This document shows positions 7,670-14,469 of a DNA stretch of 19,134 nucleotides, one piece after another (the stretch's first letter is position 1; each line of letters starts with the position of its first letter). Made by a program: the position numbers and the translations under genes. This DNA is from CAWCUZ01 sp963798795. GTDB taxonomy: Bacteria; Acidobacteriota; Vicinamibacteria; Vicinamibacterales; SCN-69-37. The notes below the pieces were generated by a model. The model was not told the origin of the DNA. It searched no databases and saw nothing but the letters and a program-made list of their open reading frames with translations. The stretch covers positions 1 to 19,134 of the forward strand of contig CAWCUZ010000011.1 of assembly GCA_963798795.1 (NCBI GenBank). The letters run 5' to 3'.

Positions 7670-8138
7670 ATGATCACACGAGATCTGCAGCCCTACATCA
7701 ACACGGCCGACGAACCGCCTCTGTACTTTCTGGGACTTCCGACCATCCTGAGAGCGACCCGAGAGACGACCAACGGCGCATTCGGATTGGTGGAGAACCT
7801 GATGCCGGCGGGGTTTGCGTCGCCGTACCACACTCATCATCTCGAGGACGAGGCGTTCTATGTACCTCGAGGGGGACATGGCCTTCGTGTGCGGCGGTAC
7901 CTGGACACGTGCCAGGGCTGGCACATTCGTCTTCGGTCCGCGCAATATCCCCCACGGCTTCAGAGTGCTGGGCGACGCTCCCGCGCGACTGCTGCTGCTT
8001 TGCGCACCCGGCGGCTTCGAGCAGTTCGTCGTGGAAATGAGCGAGGCGGCGCCTGCGCCGCCGGACATGGCGAAACTCATGGCCGTGGCGGCGAAATTCC
8101 AGGTTGACATTCACGGGCCGCTTCCAGAGGAACCGTAG
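7670..8138 (+). pseudogene. Single-domain cupin protein, disrupted by one inserted base
   Basis: ATG at 7670 follows a strong ribosome-binding site (AAGGAG at 7658-7663). The first frame runs MITRDLQPYINTADEPPLYF through SPYHTHHLEDEAFYV, the first cupin motif with HxH and a Glu four residues on. A single extra C at 7865/7866 then destroys the frame. Ignoring it, the sequence continues directly as LEGDMAFVCGGTWTRARAGT, FVFGPRNIPHGFRVLGDAPA (second cupin motif with its metal-ligand His) and LLLLCAPGGFEQFVVEM, stop at 8138. The restored protein has 155 residues. Quercetin-2,3-dioxygenase-like single cupins have this layout, but the substrate is unknown. The gene is divergent from padR and shares its upstream region. 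Both sides of the break are otherwise perfect, so a sequencing error is plausible. Confidence 0.85.
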
Positions 8139-8251
8139 GGATCTGCCGGGCGAAATGGCCCGCCCGCGATCTCGAGAGCCTGAACCGTCCGTGGATGTGC
8201 CAGGCGAGAGCACGATCGCCCAGTTCGCCATCGGGCATAGACTGATGATCG

Positions 8252-8791
8252 ATGCCCGTCGAGTTGAGCGATGCCGACCTCGCGCAGCGAATCGCCGCTG
8301 GGCGCCGTGAGGCGGAGACGGAAATGTGTCGCCGGATGGCGCCGCGTATTCGGCTGTATGGCTTGCGTCACCTGCGATCGGCCGCCGCGGCGGACGACCT
8401 GGTTCAGCTGGTGCTACTCAAGGTGATCGAGGCCCTGCGAGCCGGTCGTCTGCGCGAACCAGACAAGCTCGCCCCGTTTGTGCTGGGCACGTCTCGGATG
8501 ACCGCGCTCGATCTGCGGCGCGCCGCGCGCCGGCAGGAACAGTTGCTCGAAGCGTTCGGGGGAATCCTGGTGCCAGATCAGCCGCCGATACCTCGTCTCG
8601 ACGACACTCTGCTGGCTCGATGTGTACAGGCGCTCAAGGAGCGCGAACGCTCCGTCGTCGTGATGACCTTCTACGATGAGCAGGCCGCTGCGGAAACGGC
8701 ACGCTTTCTCGGAACCTCGGAAGCCAACGTTCGCGTGATCCGTCACCGCGCGATCCAGCAACTGCGCGTCTGCATGGGGGCCGCACGGTGA
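8252..8791 (+). CDS. ECF-type sigma-70 family RNA polymerase sigma factor
   Basis: This 179-residue protein has the two ECF domains. Region 2 covers about residues 5-90 (DLAQRIAAGRREAETEMCRR, then AADDLVQLVLLKVIEALRAG, the helix that contacts core polymerase and the -10 element, and TALDLRRAARRQ). Region 4 covers about 120-175 (LARCVQALKERERSVVVMTF, then AAAETARFLGTSEANVRVIR HRAIQQL, with the helix-turn-helix reading the -35). It is shorter than a housekeeping sigma and lacks regions 1.1 and 3. The next gene overlaps its stop by 4 bases (GTGA), the usual arrangement for a sigma/anti-sigma pair. The 113 bases before it hold no other gene and presumably its own promoter. Confidence 0.88.
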   Translation: MPVELSDADLAQRIAAGRREAETEMCRRMAPRIRLYGLRHLRSAAAADDLVQLVLLKVIEALRAGRLREPDKLAPFVLGTSRMTALDLRRAARRQEQLLEAFGGILVPDQPPIPRLDDTLLARCVQALKERERSVVVMTFYDEQAAAETARFLGTSEANVRVIRHRAIQQLRVCMGAAR

Positions 8792-9405
8792 CTCCGCCGT
8801 CCAGCGCTGGCCGTATCGCGTGTCCGAATCCCCTCGAGGCGGTGCTCCTCATGGACTACTGGCTCGCCGCTCTGTCGTCCGGTGTTGAAGAAGCAGTCGA
8901 GCAACATCTGATGACGTGCGACGGATGCGGAGACCGGCTCCGTGAAGTGATCGCCCTGGCCGAGGGGCTCCGCACGCTCGCGCGATCCGGATCGCTGCAG
9001 GTCGTGATCAGCGGTCAGTTTGTCAAGCATGCAGCGGAGACCGGTCTGCGCGTGCGGGAATACGCGCCTCCGCAGGGGGGAAGCATCCAGTGCACCGTGG
9101 CGGCCGACGATGATCTGCTCGTGGCACGTCTCGCAGTGGATCTGACGGCGGCCTCGCGTGTCGATCTCAGCTGGTGCGATCCACGGGGCGTCGAACATCA
9201 ACGGCTGGCGGACATCCCGATTCGCGACGACGCGGGCGGTGTCATTTGCCAGCAGTCGATCACCTGGGCGAAGGCTTCACCGTCGTCGACGATGATCGCG
9301 CGGCTCCTTGCGGTCGACGGAGAAGGGGACGAGCGGCTGCTCGGCGAGTACACGTTCCATCACACGCGCACGATTCCTGGCCCACCGGGATGGCAGCTAT
9401 CCTGA
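8788..9405 (+). CDS. Anti-sigma-like protein with zinc-finger (zf-HC2) N-terminus, no membrane span
   Basis: The 205-residue frame starts at GTG 8788, overlapping the sigma-factor stop. Near residues 22-55 it reads LMDYWLAALSSGVEEAVEQH then LMTCDGCGDRLREV. The HxxxCxxC spacing and helical context match the zinc-binding anti-sigma domain. The remainder (about 70-205) is beta-rich (QVVISGQFVKHAAETGLRVR, DDLLVARLAVDLTAASRVDL, RLLGEYTFHHTRTIPGPPGW). No hydrophobic segment is long enough for a membrane helix, so it should be cytoplasmic, unlike most zf-HC2 anti-sigmas. Coupling implies it controls the sigma factor directly. The signal sensed by the C-terminal domain is unknown. Confidence 0.7.
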   Translation: MTPPSSAGRIACPNPLEAVLLMDYWLAALSSGVEEAVEQHLMTCDGCGDRLREVIALAEGLRTLARSGSLQVVISGQFVKHAAETGLRVREYAPPQGGSIQCTVAADDDLLVARLAVDLTAASRVDLSWCDPRGVEHQRLADIPIRDDAGGVICQQSITWAKASPSSTMIARLLAVDGEGDERLLGEYTFHHTRTIPGPPGWQLS

Positions 9406-9430
9406 AACGGGAGACTCCTGAGTTGGCCAA

Positions 9431-9742
9431 ATGAGCGACTCTGGCTCCCGGCGCGCCGTTACGGTGCCGGGTGAGGCCATGGCGGCGCAGGATTTCGGCC
9501 ATCTTGACTCGGTCCGGCGGGCCGCCGGCCGCCGCGTTGATCCCCTCGGGGAGGTCCAGAAGATCTCAGAGGCTCTCCGAGTGGAAGGACAGGCTTGGCG
9601 ACAAGATGACCGCGACATCCGAGAGCGGCTGGAAAGAGCGCAAGCAGGTGGGCTCCATGTCGGCTTCATCGGGCTGTTGTGGCTCGTGGTGGGCGTCCTG
9701 TTGACGACCTTCTATCCAGAGATCGTCCGATTTCGATCGTGA
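9431..9742 (+). CDS. Small C-tail-anchored membrane protein, unknown function
   Basis: A 103-residue frame starts at ATG 9431, 26 bases after the anti-sigma-like gene, so it may be the third gene of that operon. The middle is charged and helical (EVQKISEALRVEGQAWRQDD, then RDIRERLERAQAGG), like a short coiled coil. It ends with one membrane helix (LHVGFIGLLWLVVGVLLTTF). The first 35 residues look less gene-like (Arg-rich), and no good ribosome-binding site precedes the ATG, so the true start may differ or the 5' part may be damaged. No named family recognised. Confidence 0.55.
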   Translation: MSDSGSRRAVTVPGEAMAAQDFGHLDSVRRAAGRRVDPLGEVQKISEALRVEGQAWRQDDRDIRERLERAQAGGLHVGFIGLLWLVVGVLLTTFYPEIVRFRS

Positions 9743-9796
9743 CATGGAGCGTCCGCGCGGCGGCCTTTGACGCCTCAGCCATCGCGGCAGACGTGT

Positions 9797-10603
9797 TTAT
9801 CGACGACGAGCGGGAAACTTGCCCAAGTCAAAGGCTCTGACCGCTAGCATGTTCATCAGGCTCTCTTCCGACCCGAAGAGAGCGTAGGCGTTCAAGTTGA
9901 ACTCATCGAGGAATTTGAGCACTTTCTTGCGTTCTGTCGAGGGAATGTTGAACTTGAATAGATCTTGAGAAGCAACTACATCCTGGCTGAATGCCTCTTC
10001 ATGAGGTCTGAGTCGCCACACACCTCGCCCAAAGCTCGCGCACAGCGAATAGTCAGCCTGCTGCATGGCGTGACGCGGGTGCGTACTGACGTTCGGCCCG
10101 AGGCGGTGCAGGATGGGAACTTCGTTGCTGACGTCCCGAAGACCGTTCCATTCCCACGCATAGATCGAGCGTTTGGAAATCTTCGGAACTTCGGGTTCAG
10201 CAAACGCGAAAAAGCTGGCCACATATGGCGATCGCGTCCAGTCGAGAATCGGAGATGGAAAGCCCTACTGCCGCAGGTGGAGCATGAACGAGTAGCCCGG
10301 CAGTCCCTTTGGCTGCTTGCTGAAGTCATCTGAACTCCTGAGCACATCCTTCACGTCCGAGAACGGCGGCACCTCGAAGGTTCTTCCGGTCATGGTCTCG
10401 ACCTGGCTTTTGACAGTCGTGGAAATCAATTTGTAGTAATCCTCGAACCGCACATCGCCATGGCCGTGGCGTTCGAGTGTTGTCTGCAGTGGCCACCCTG
10501 AATCGGCCTGCCCGCGGAAAAGCCATTCCGACGAATCTTCGGAGAAGGTATTGAAGTTGGTGACGAGTTCCTCCGACTCGTTTGCCTCGATTTCAGTGAT
10601 CAC
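9797..10603 (-). pseudogene. FRG-domain protein gene interrupted by an in-frame TAG
   Basis: ATG at 10603 opens MITEIEANESEELVTNFNTF and the FRG signature EWLFRGQADSGWPLQTTLER. It runs to PGYSFMLHLRQ, where TAG (10267-10265) interrupts. The same frame continues at once with GFPSPILDWTRSPYVASFFA, the second conserved FRG block (normally LQHYGLPTRLLDWT), then HVLGP-like LHRLGPNVSTHPRHAMQQA, FNIPSTERKKVLKFLDEFNL and ALFGSEESLMNMLA, stop at 9797. One substitution (TAC or TAT to TAG) therefore splits a 268-residue gene at the family Tyr. FRG proteins are of unknown biochemical function and are often found in mobile or defence-associated contexts. Base composition is clearly less GC-rich than the flanks, suggesting acquisition by transfer. 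The gene is convergent with its left neighbour. Confidence 0.85.
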
Positions 10604-10678
10604 GGGCGGCGATCTTAGCCGAACTGAGCGGCCCGCAAGCGTTCGTGATCAATCCGTGAGCAGTTTTCGATCCGAAAG

Positions 10679-10707
10679 AAAAAAAGGCCCGATTTCTCGG
10701 GCCCTTT
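10679..10707 (-). terminator. Rho-independent terminator after tRNA-Leu
   Basis: On the minus strand a stem GGCCCGA / TCGGGCC (10703-10697 and 10692-10686), closed by a GAAA tetraloop, is followed by seven T's (10685-10679). It starts 7 bases after the tRNA 3' end. This ends tRNA transcription before the FRG gene. Confidence 0.9.
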
Positions 10708-10714
10708 CAGTGTC

Positions 10715-10801
10715 TGGTGCGGAAGGGGGGATTCGAACCCCCACGCTCTTGCGAGCGCCAGCCCCTCAAGCTGGTGCGTCTGCCAGTTCCGCCACTTCCG
10801 C
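10715..10801 (-). tRNA. tRNA-Leu, anticodon GAG, CCA encoded
   Basis: The 87-base gene folds as a class II tRNA. The acceptor stem is GCGGAAG with CTTCCGC. The anticodon stem is CCAGC with GCTGG, around the loop TTGAGGG, giving anticodon GAG at 10767-10765. The long variable arm is CGCTC-GCAA-GAGCG. The T arm is GGGGG-TTCGAAT-CCCCC. Discriminator A is followed by an encoded CCA (10717-10715). It reads CUC/CUU leucine codons. A terminator follows directly. In many bacteria a tRNA-Leu follows secG; here it lies about 3.6 kb beyond secG on the same strand. Confidence 0.97.
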
Positions 10802-10856
10802 GATGAAGGCCGAGTGAATGTCCCCGGCCGCGCGGGCGGCGGCCAAGTCCATTCCA

Positions 10857-10862
10857 AGTATA
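10857..10862 (-). promoter_or_regulatory. Possible -10 element of tRNA-Leu
   Basis: TATACT on the minus strand matches the -10 consensus at five of six positions. It lies about 55 bases before the tRNA 5' end, within the 193-base gap that otherwise holds no gene. No convincing -35 hexamer was found 16-18 bases upstream, so this is tentative. Confidence 0.3.
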
Positions 10863-10994
10863 TGACAGACCACCGCGTCGCTCGGGTCCGCGAACGTTCC
10901 GCGCGCGCGACGCGACGAGTGCGCCCGCCCGCGTGTCGAGCGTGAGATGGCGCGCGATGGTGCGGTCGCGCGCGGGTCACGCATGGCCTCCCCT

Positions 10995-11630
10995 CTATAG
11001 CGACAGCGTGAGAGCGCCGGTGGCCATGAGCGCCGACGCCCAGACCAAATCGACGTTGAACCACGCGCGGCGGAGCAGCCCCACGCCAAGCTTCTCGAAG
11101 ACGAGGAGCGCGACGCACGCCGTGACGACCAAGTAGCCCGCGGCGTGCAGAGCAGTCGCCGCCACGGCCGCCCCGGCGCTGGCGCCAGGCATCATGTGAT
11201 GCGCGTGTTCGCCGCCGGCCATCGTCATCCCGACGAAGACCGGCACCACCATGAGGCCGGCGCCGTGCGCCGAGGCCATCAGGAACGACCAGAGGGTGAG
11301 CCCGCCCATGCCGACCCGCATGCTCGCCCAGCGCGGATGGCGGTGGCGGACCAACCGCATCGCGCCGAGCGAGACGAGGGCGCCGGCAACCGGCCACCGC
11401 AGGCTGCCGATCGGCACGACCGCGCCGACAGCCCACGCTGCCATGACGGCCGCGGCGACCGCGAGCGCGTGGCCCACCCCGAGCGGAAGCAGCGCGCGGA
11501 TCACCGCGCCGCGCCGGCGCTCCTGCATGCCGAGCGCGACCGCGAACAGCCAGCCCATCCCCGGATTGATGCCGTGAAACGCGCCGAGCGCCACCAGCAT
11601 CGCCCACGACGTCGTCAGATGGTTTGTCAT
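10995..11630 (-). CDS. Polytopic membrane protein with conserved-looking intramembrane histidines, possible metal-transport type
   Basis: The 211-residue product has about six hydrophobic segments: MLVALGAFHGINPGMGWLFA, LLPLGVGHALAVAAAVMAAW, VAGALVSLGAMRLV, LWSFLMASAHGAGLMVVPVF, VAATALHAAGYLVVTACVAL and VDLVWASALMATGALTLSL. Histidines sit within or next to them (FHG, GHA, AHG, LHA), and a loop reads GGEHAHHMMPG. This resembles NicO/HupE-type transition-metal permeases in general style, but I could not match a specific family. It begins 8 bases after the stop of the SBP56 gene, so the two are almost certainly co-transcribed. A role in supplying or removing a metal (or a sulfur product) for that enzyme is inference. 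ATG at 11630 gives the compact start. Confidence 0.7.
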   Translation of the reverse strand: MTNHLTTSWAMLVALGAFHGINPGMGWLFAVALGMQERRRGAVIRALLPLGVGHALAVAAAVMAAWAVGAVVPIGSLRWPVAGALVSLGAMRLVRHRHPRWASMRVGMGGLTLWSFLMASAHGAGLMVVPVFVGMTMAGGEHAHHMMPGASAGAAVAATALHAAGYLVVTACVALLVFEKLGVGLLRRAWFNVDLVWASALMATGALTLSL

Positions 11631-11638
11631 CCCGCACC

Positions 11639-13042
11639 TCAGGCGAAGCAGTAGGAGTCAGAGCTCGCGTCGCCGCCCTCCAGATGGACCTGGTGCGGCC
11701 GCATGCCGTCGAACTCGACGAACAGGCGCGGATCGAGCTCGATGCCGCCCGTGGGGGAGGCGTCCACCTCGGCCAGCCAGCCCCGGATTCCGTCGGGATA
11801 GAACTGCTCGTCCCAGGTGCGGTAGAGCGAGTTCGTGACGTACACGCGCCGCCCGTCGCGGCTGATCTCGACCATCTGCGGCGCGCCGTTGAGCGGGCGG
11901 TCGGGGTGCGTCGGATGCGCCTGGCGGCGTGCCATGCCGCCCAGCTTCACCGATCCGGTCTCGACGGGGTTGAAGGGATCCGAGACGTCGTACTGCTTCA
12001 GCTCCCCGGTTCCCCAGCACGAGACATACAGAAAGCGATCGTCGAGCGAGAGGTTGAGGTCGGTCACGAATGGCGGGACCACGCCGAAGCCTTTCAACAC
12101 CGGCGGCAGATCGGCGGCGTCGGCCGGTTCGGCCGGGATCTCGATGACCTTGCGGACCCGCCACGGCGCCTGCTTGCCGCGCCCCTCGCGATGCCACACC
12201 CAGACCGAAGAGGACAGATCCTTCAGGCTGGTGACGACGCCGGCGAACCCGTAGGCTTCGGTCGGATCGTGCGCGGGCCGCAGCTCGAGCACCATCTGGT
12301 ACTCAGGTCCCAACTCCAGCTTCTGAAGATGGCGTCTGGTGTGCAGATCCCACACGTGCAACGCGTTGCCGTACTTGCCGCCGAGCAGCAGATCGGGGTT
12401 GACGCCGTTCTCGACCATCGCCGGCGTGCCCCACTCGCTGGTGATCATCGTGTCCTGTCCGAGGTGCCACCAGAAGTCGTAGGAGAGGTACTGGGGTCCG
12501 CGGTCGCGTTCCCATCTGCCTTTGATCTCGAACGTCTCCGGGTCGAGGACGAAAATCCCGCCAGGACCGTTGCCGTCGGCGTCGCCAAGGGCGTTGACAT
12601 AGATGCCGTCGGGACCGCAATGGGCCGTGTGCGGCCGGCTGTAGCCGGTCTTGCCGATGACCTCGGCGGCGTCGATGACCTTGACGAGCCGCGGGCTCCG
12701 GGGGTCGGGCTGCGTATCGAGGATGTGGATGCGGGACGAGCGCATGCCCGGCACGACCAGGTAGCGGCGCTGCATGTGCGGATGCGAGGAATACGGGCAC
12801 AGACAGGAGCTGCACGCGTTCCACCCGAAATGGTGCAGCTCGTCGCCGGTGCCTGGCATGACGACGCGTTCGATCGGCGCGCCATAACGGGGCGACTCGG
12901 GATCCAGATCGAGCACGGCCACCGCGTCGGCGGCCTCCGGATCCGGGTTGAGCAGGGCGACGTAGGCCAGTGTCTCCCGAGCGGCCTGCATGGCCATCGT
13001 GGGCGACGGATAGAAGCTCTGGTCGGGCAGAAGTTGCGGCAT
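11639..13042 (-). CDS. Selenium-binding protein 56 family / methanethiol oxidase homologue
   Basis: The start is placed at ATG 13042 because GGGAGGAA lies 6 bases upstream and the product begins MPQLLPDQSFYPSPTMAMQA, as in the family. The longer frame from 13192 adds only unconserved residues. The 467 residues equal the usual SBP56 length (about 470). Hallmarks are HHFGWNACSSC (Cys77 and Cys80), SSRIHILDTQPDPRSPRLVK, SRPHTAHCGPDGIYVNALGD, YDFWWHLGQDTMITSEWGTP, LNLSLDDRFLYVSCWGTGEL, PQMVEISRDGRRVYVTNSLY and a C-terminal GGDASSDSYCF. The fold is a beta propeller. Characterised members (human SELENBP1, Hyphomicrobium MtoX) oxidise methanethiol to formaldehyde, H2S and H2O2, with copper implicated in the bacterial enzyme. 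No signal peptide is visible, so it is probably cytoplasmic. A His-containing membrane protein follows 8 bases downstream and a divergent regulator lies upstream. Confidence 0.93.
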   Translation of the reverse strand: MPQLLPDQSFYPSPTMAMQAARETLAYVALLNPDPEAADAVAVLDLDPESPRYGAPIERVVMPGTGDELHHFGWNACSSCLCPYSSHPHMQRRYLVVPGMRSSRIHILDTQPDPRSPRLVKVIDAAEVIGKTGYSRPHTAHCGPDGIYVNALGDADGNGPGGIFVLDPETFEIKGRWERDRGPQYLSYDFWWHLGQDTMITSEWGTPAMVENGVNPDLLLGGKYGNALHVWDLHTRRHLQKLELGPEYQMVLELRPAHDPTEAYGFAGVVTSLKDLSSSVWVWHREGRGKQAPWRVRKVIEIPAEPADAADLPPVLKGFGVVPPFVTDLNLSLDDRFLYVSCWGTGELKQYDVSDPFNPVETGSVKLGGMARRQAHPTHPDRPLNGAPQMVEISRDGRRVYVTNSLYRTWDEQFYPDGIRGWLAEVDASPTGGIELDPRLFVEFDGMRPHQVHLEGGDASSDSYCFA

Positions 13043-13066
13043 CGTGGGTTCCTCCCTGGTTCTCAG

Positions 13067-13080
13067 GGGCCGCGCGGCCC
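13067..13080. promoter_or_regulatory. 14-bp perfect palindrome upstream of the SBP56 gene, possible operator
   Basis: GGGCCGCGCGGCCC is its own reverse complement and lies 24 bases before the SBP56 start codon, in the 176-base gap shared with the divergent winged-helix regulator. It could be an operator or a 5' leader hairpin. In GC-rich DNA a chance palindrome is possible. No clear -35/-10 pair was recognised on either strand of the gap. Confidence 0.35.
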
Positions 13081-13218
13081 GATTCGCCGGGCTGCTACAA
13101 TCGGCTCCTGAGGCGACGTCGATCGCGGCGTCACTCGAGGCCTCATTACGCGCCAGTGGGATGGCCCGCGTCCTGTGATTGCGCTGGGACATTTCTTGAA
13201 TTTTTCTGATCTCGCTCC

Positions 13219-14469
13219 ATGGAGCCGACTCCGGCGTACCGTTTCGGACCCTTCCAGCTCGACGTGCGAGAGCGCCGCCTCTCCCGCGACGGCACCGTCA
13301 TCCCCTTGCGGCTCAAAGTGTTCGACGCGCTTCGCGTGCTCGTGGAGAACGCCGGAAGGTTGGTGACCAAAGAGGAGTTGCTCGACGCCGTGTGGCCCGG
13401 CACCGCGGTGGAGGAGAGCAACATCACGCACACCATGTCGGTGCTGCGCAAGGCGCTCGGCGAGAAGGCGACCGGACAGCAGTACGTCGAGACCGTGCCG
13501 CGGGTCGGCTATCGGTTCGCCGCGGCGGTCGAGCGCGTCGACGAGCGCGCAGCGTGGAGTGCGGCGCCGTCGGCGCGGGCGCGGCAGGAGATCCGCTACT
13601 GCACCACGAGCGACGGCATCCGGCTCGCCTACGCCAGCACGGGCAGCGGGCCGCCGCTGGTCAAGGCGTCCAACTGGCTGACGCATCTCGATCTGGAGTG
13701 GGACAGCCCCATCTGGCGGCACTGGTGGGCGGAGCTTTCGGCCCATCACCGTGTCGTTCGCTACGACGAGCGCGGGAACGGCATGTCGCAGCGGGACGTG
13801 TCGGACGTCAGCTTCGAGACGTGGGTCCGGGATCTCGAAACGGTGGTCGACGCGGCGGGACTCGAGCGGTTCTCACTCCTGGGGATTTCCCGCGGCGGCT
13901 CCATTGCGCTGGCCTACGCCGCGAAGCACCCGGAGCGGGTGAGCCATCTGGTGTTGTACGGGGCGTTCGCCGCGGGGCTCAACCACACCGGCACGCCTGA
14001 GCAGTTGGAGGCGCGGCGGGCGCTGGTCAGCTTGACCCGGCTCGGCTGGGGCGTGAACAACCCGGCCTTCTGCAGAATGTTCACGTGCCGGTTCTTTCCC
14101 GACGCGACGCCCAGGCACGAGCAGTGGTTCGACGAGCTCCAGCGCGTTTCCACGTCGGCGGAGAACGCCGCGCGTCTCATCGAGATCGACGACGGCGTCG
14201 ACGTCCGCGCACTCCTGCCGGCCGTGACCGTGCCCACGCTCGTCGTTCATTGCGACCGGGATCAGGTGGTTGGGCCAGAGCGCGGGCGAGTGCTGGCGGC
14301 CGGGATCCCCGACGCGCGATACGTCTCATTGCCCAGCGCGAACCATCTGGTCCTGGAGGAGGAGCCGGCGTGGCGAACGCTCCTCGAGGAACTCGCGACC
14401 TTTCTCGAGTGGGAGCCGACGGAGGAACCGCCGCGTCCGCTACTTCGATCCGCTCTTCGACGGCGCTGA
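13219..14469 (+). CDS. Winged-helix DNA-binding domain fused to alpha/beta hydrolase
   Basis: The 416-residue protein has two domains. Residues 5-103 are an OmpR/CadC-type winged helix (YRFGPFQLDVRERRLSRDGT, LRLKVFDALRVLVENAGRLV, KEELLDAVWPGTAVEESNIT, and the wing ETVPRVGYRF). After a short linker, residues 125-400 are an alpha/beta hydrolase. It has the nucleophile elbow GISRGG (Ser224), acid HCDRDQVV (likely Asp348) and SANHLVLEEEP (His376), so the triad is complete. No membrane segment is seen, unlike CadC/ToxR relatives. A plausible role is a cytoplasmic transcription regulator whose hydrolase domain binds or turns over a small-molecule signal. It is divergent from the SBP56 operon, its most likely target. 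Its last 30 bases overlap the end of secG on the opposite strand. No strong ribosome-binding site precedes ATG 13219. Confidence 0.88.
   Translation: MEPTPAYRFGPFQLDVRERRLSRDGTVIPLRLKVFDALRVLVENAGRLVTKEELLDAVWPGTAVEESNITHTMSVLRKALGEKATGQQYVETVPRVGYRFAAAVERVDERAAWSAAPSARARQEIRYCTTSDGIRLAYASTGSGPPLVKASNWLTHLDLEWDSPIWRHWWAELSAHHRVVRYDERGNGMSQRDVSDVSFETWVRDLETVVDAAGLERFSLLGISRGGSIALAYAAKHPERVSHLVLYGAFAAGLNHTGTPEQLEARRALVSLTRLGWGVNNPAFCRMFTCRFFPDATPRHEQWFDELQRVSTSAENAARLIEIDDGVDVRALLPAVTVPTLVVHCDRDQVVGPERGRVLAAGIPDARYVSLPSANHLVLEEEPAWRTLLEELATFLEWEPTEEPPRPLLRSALRRR

Noticed and set aside
10265..10267. Pyrrolysine or other recoded amber codon in the FRG gene
   Set aside because: No supporting tRNA or synthetase gene is in the window, and all intact neighbours are read normally. 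A Tyr-to-TAG point change or an error is simpler. Kept only as a minor alternative.
13043..13192. N-terminal extension of the SBP56 gene to ATG 13192
   Set aside because: The added 50 residues do not resemble the family, whose N-terminus matches the start at 13042, and a strong ribosome-binding site lies directly before 13042.
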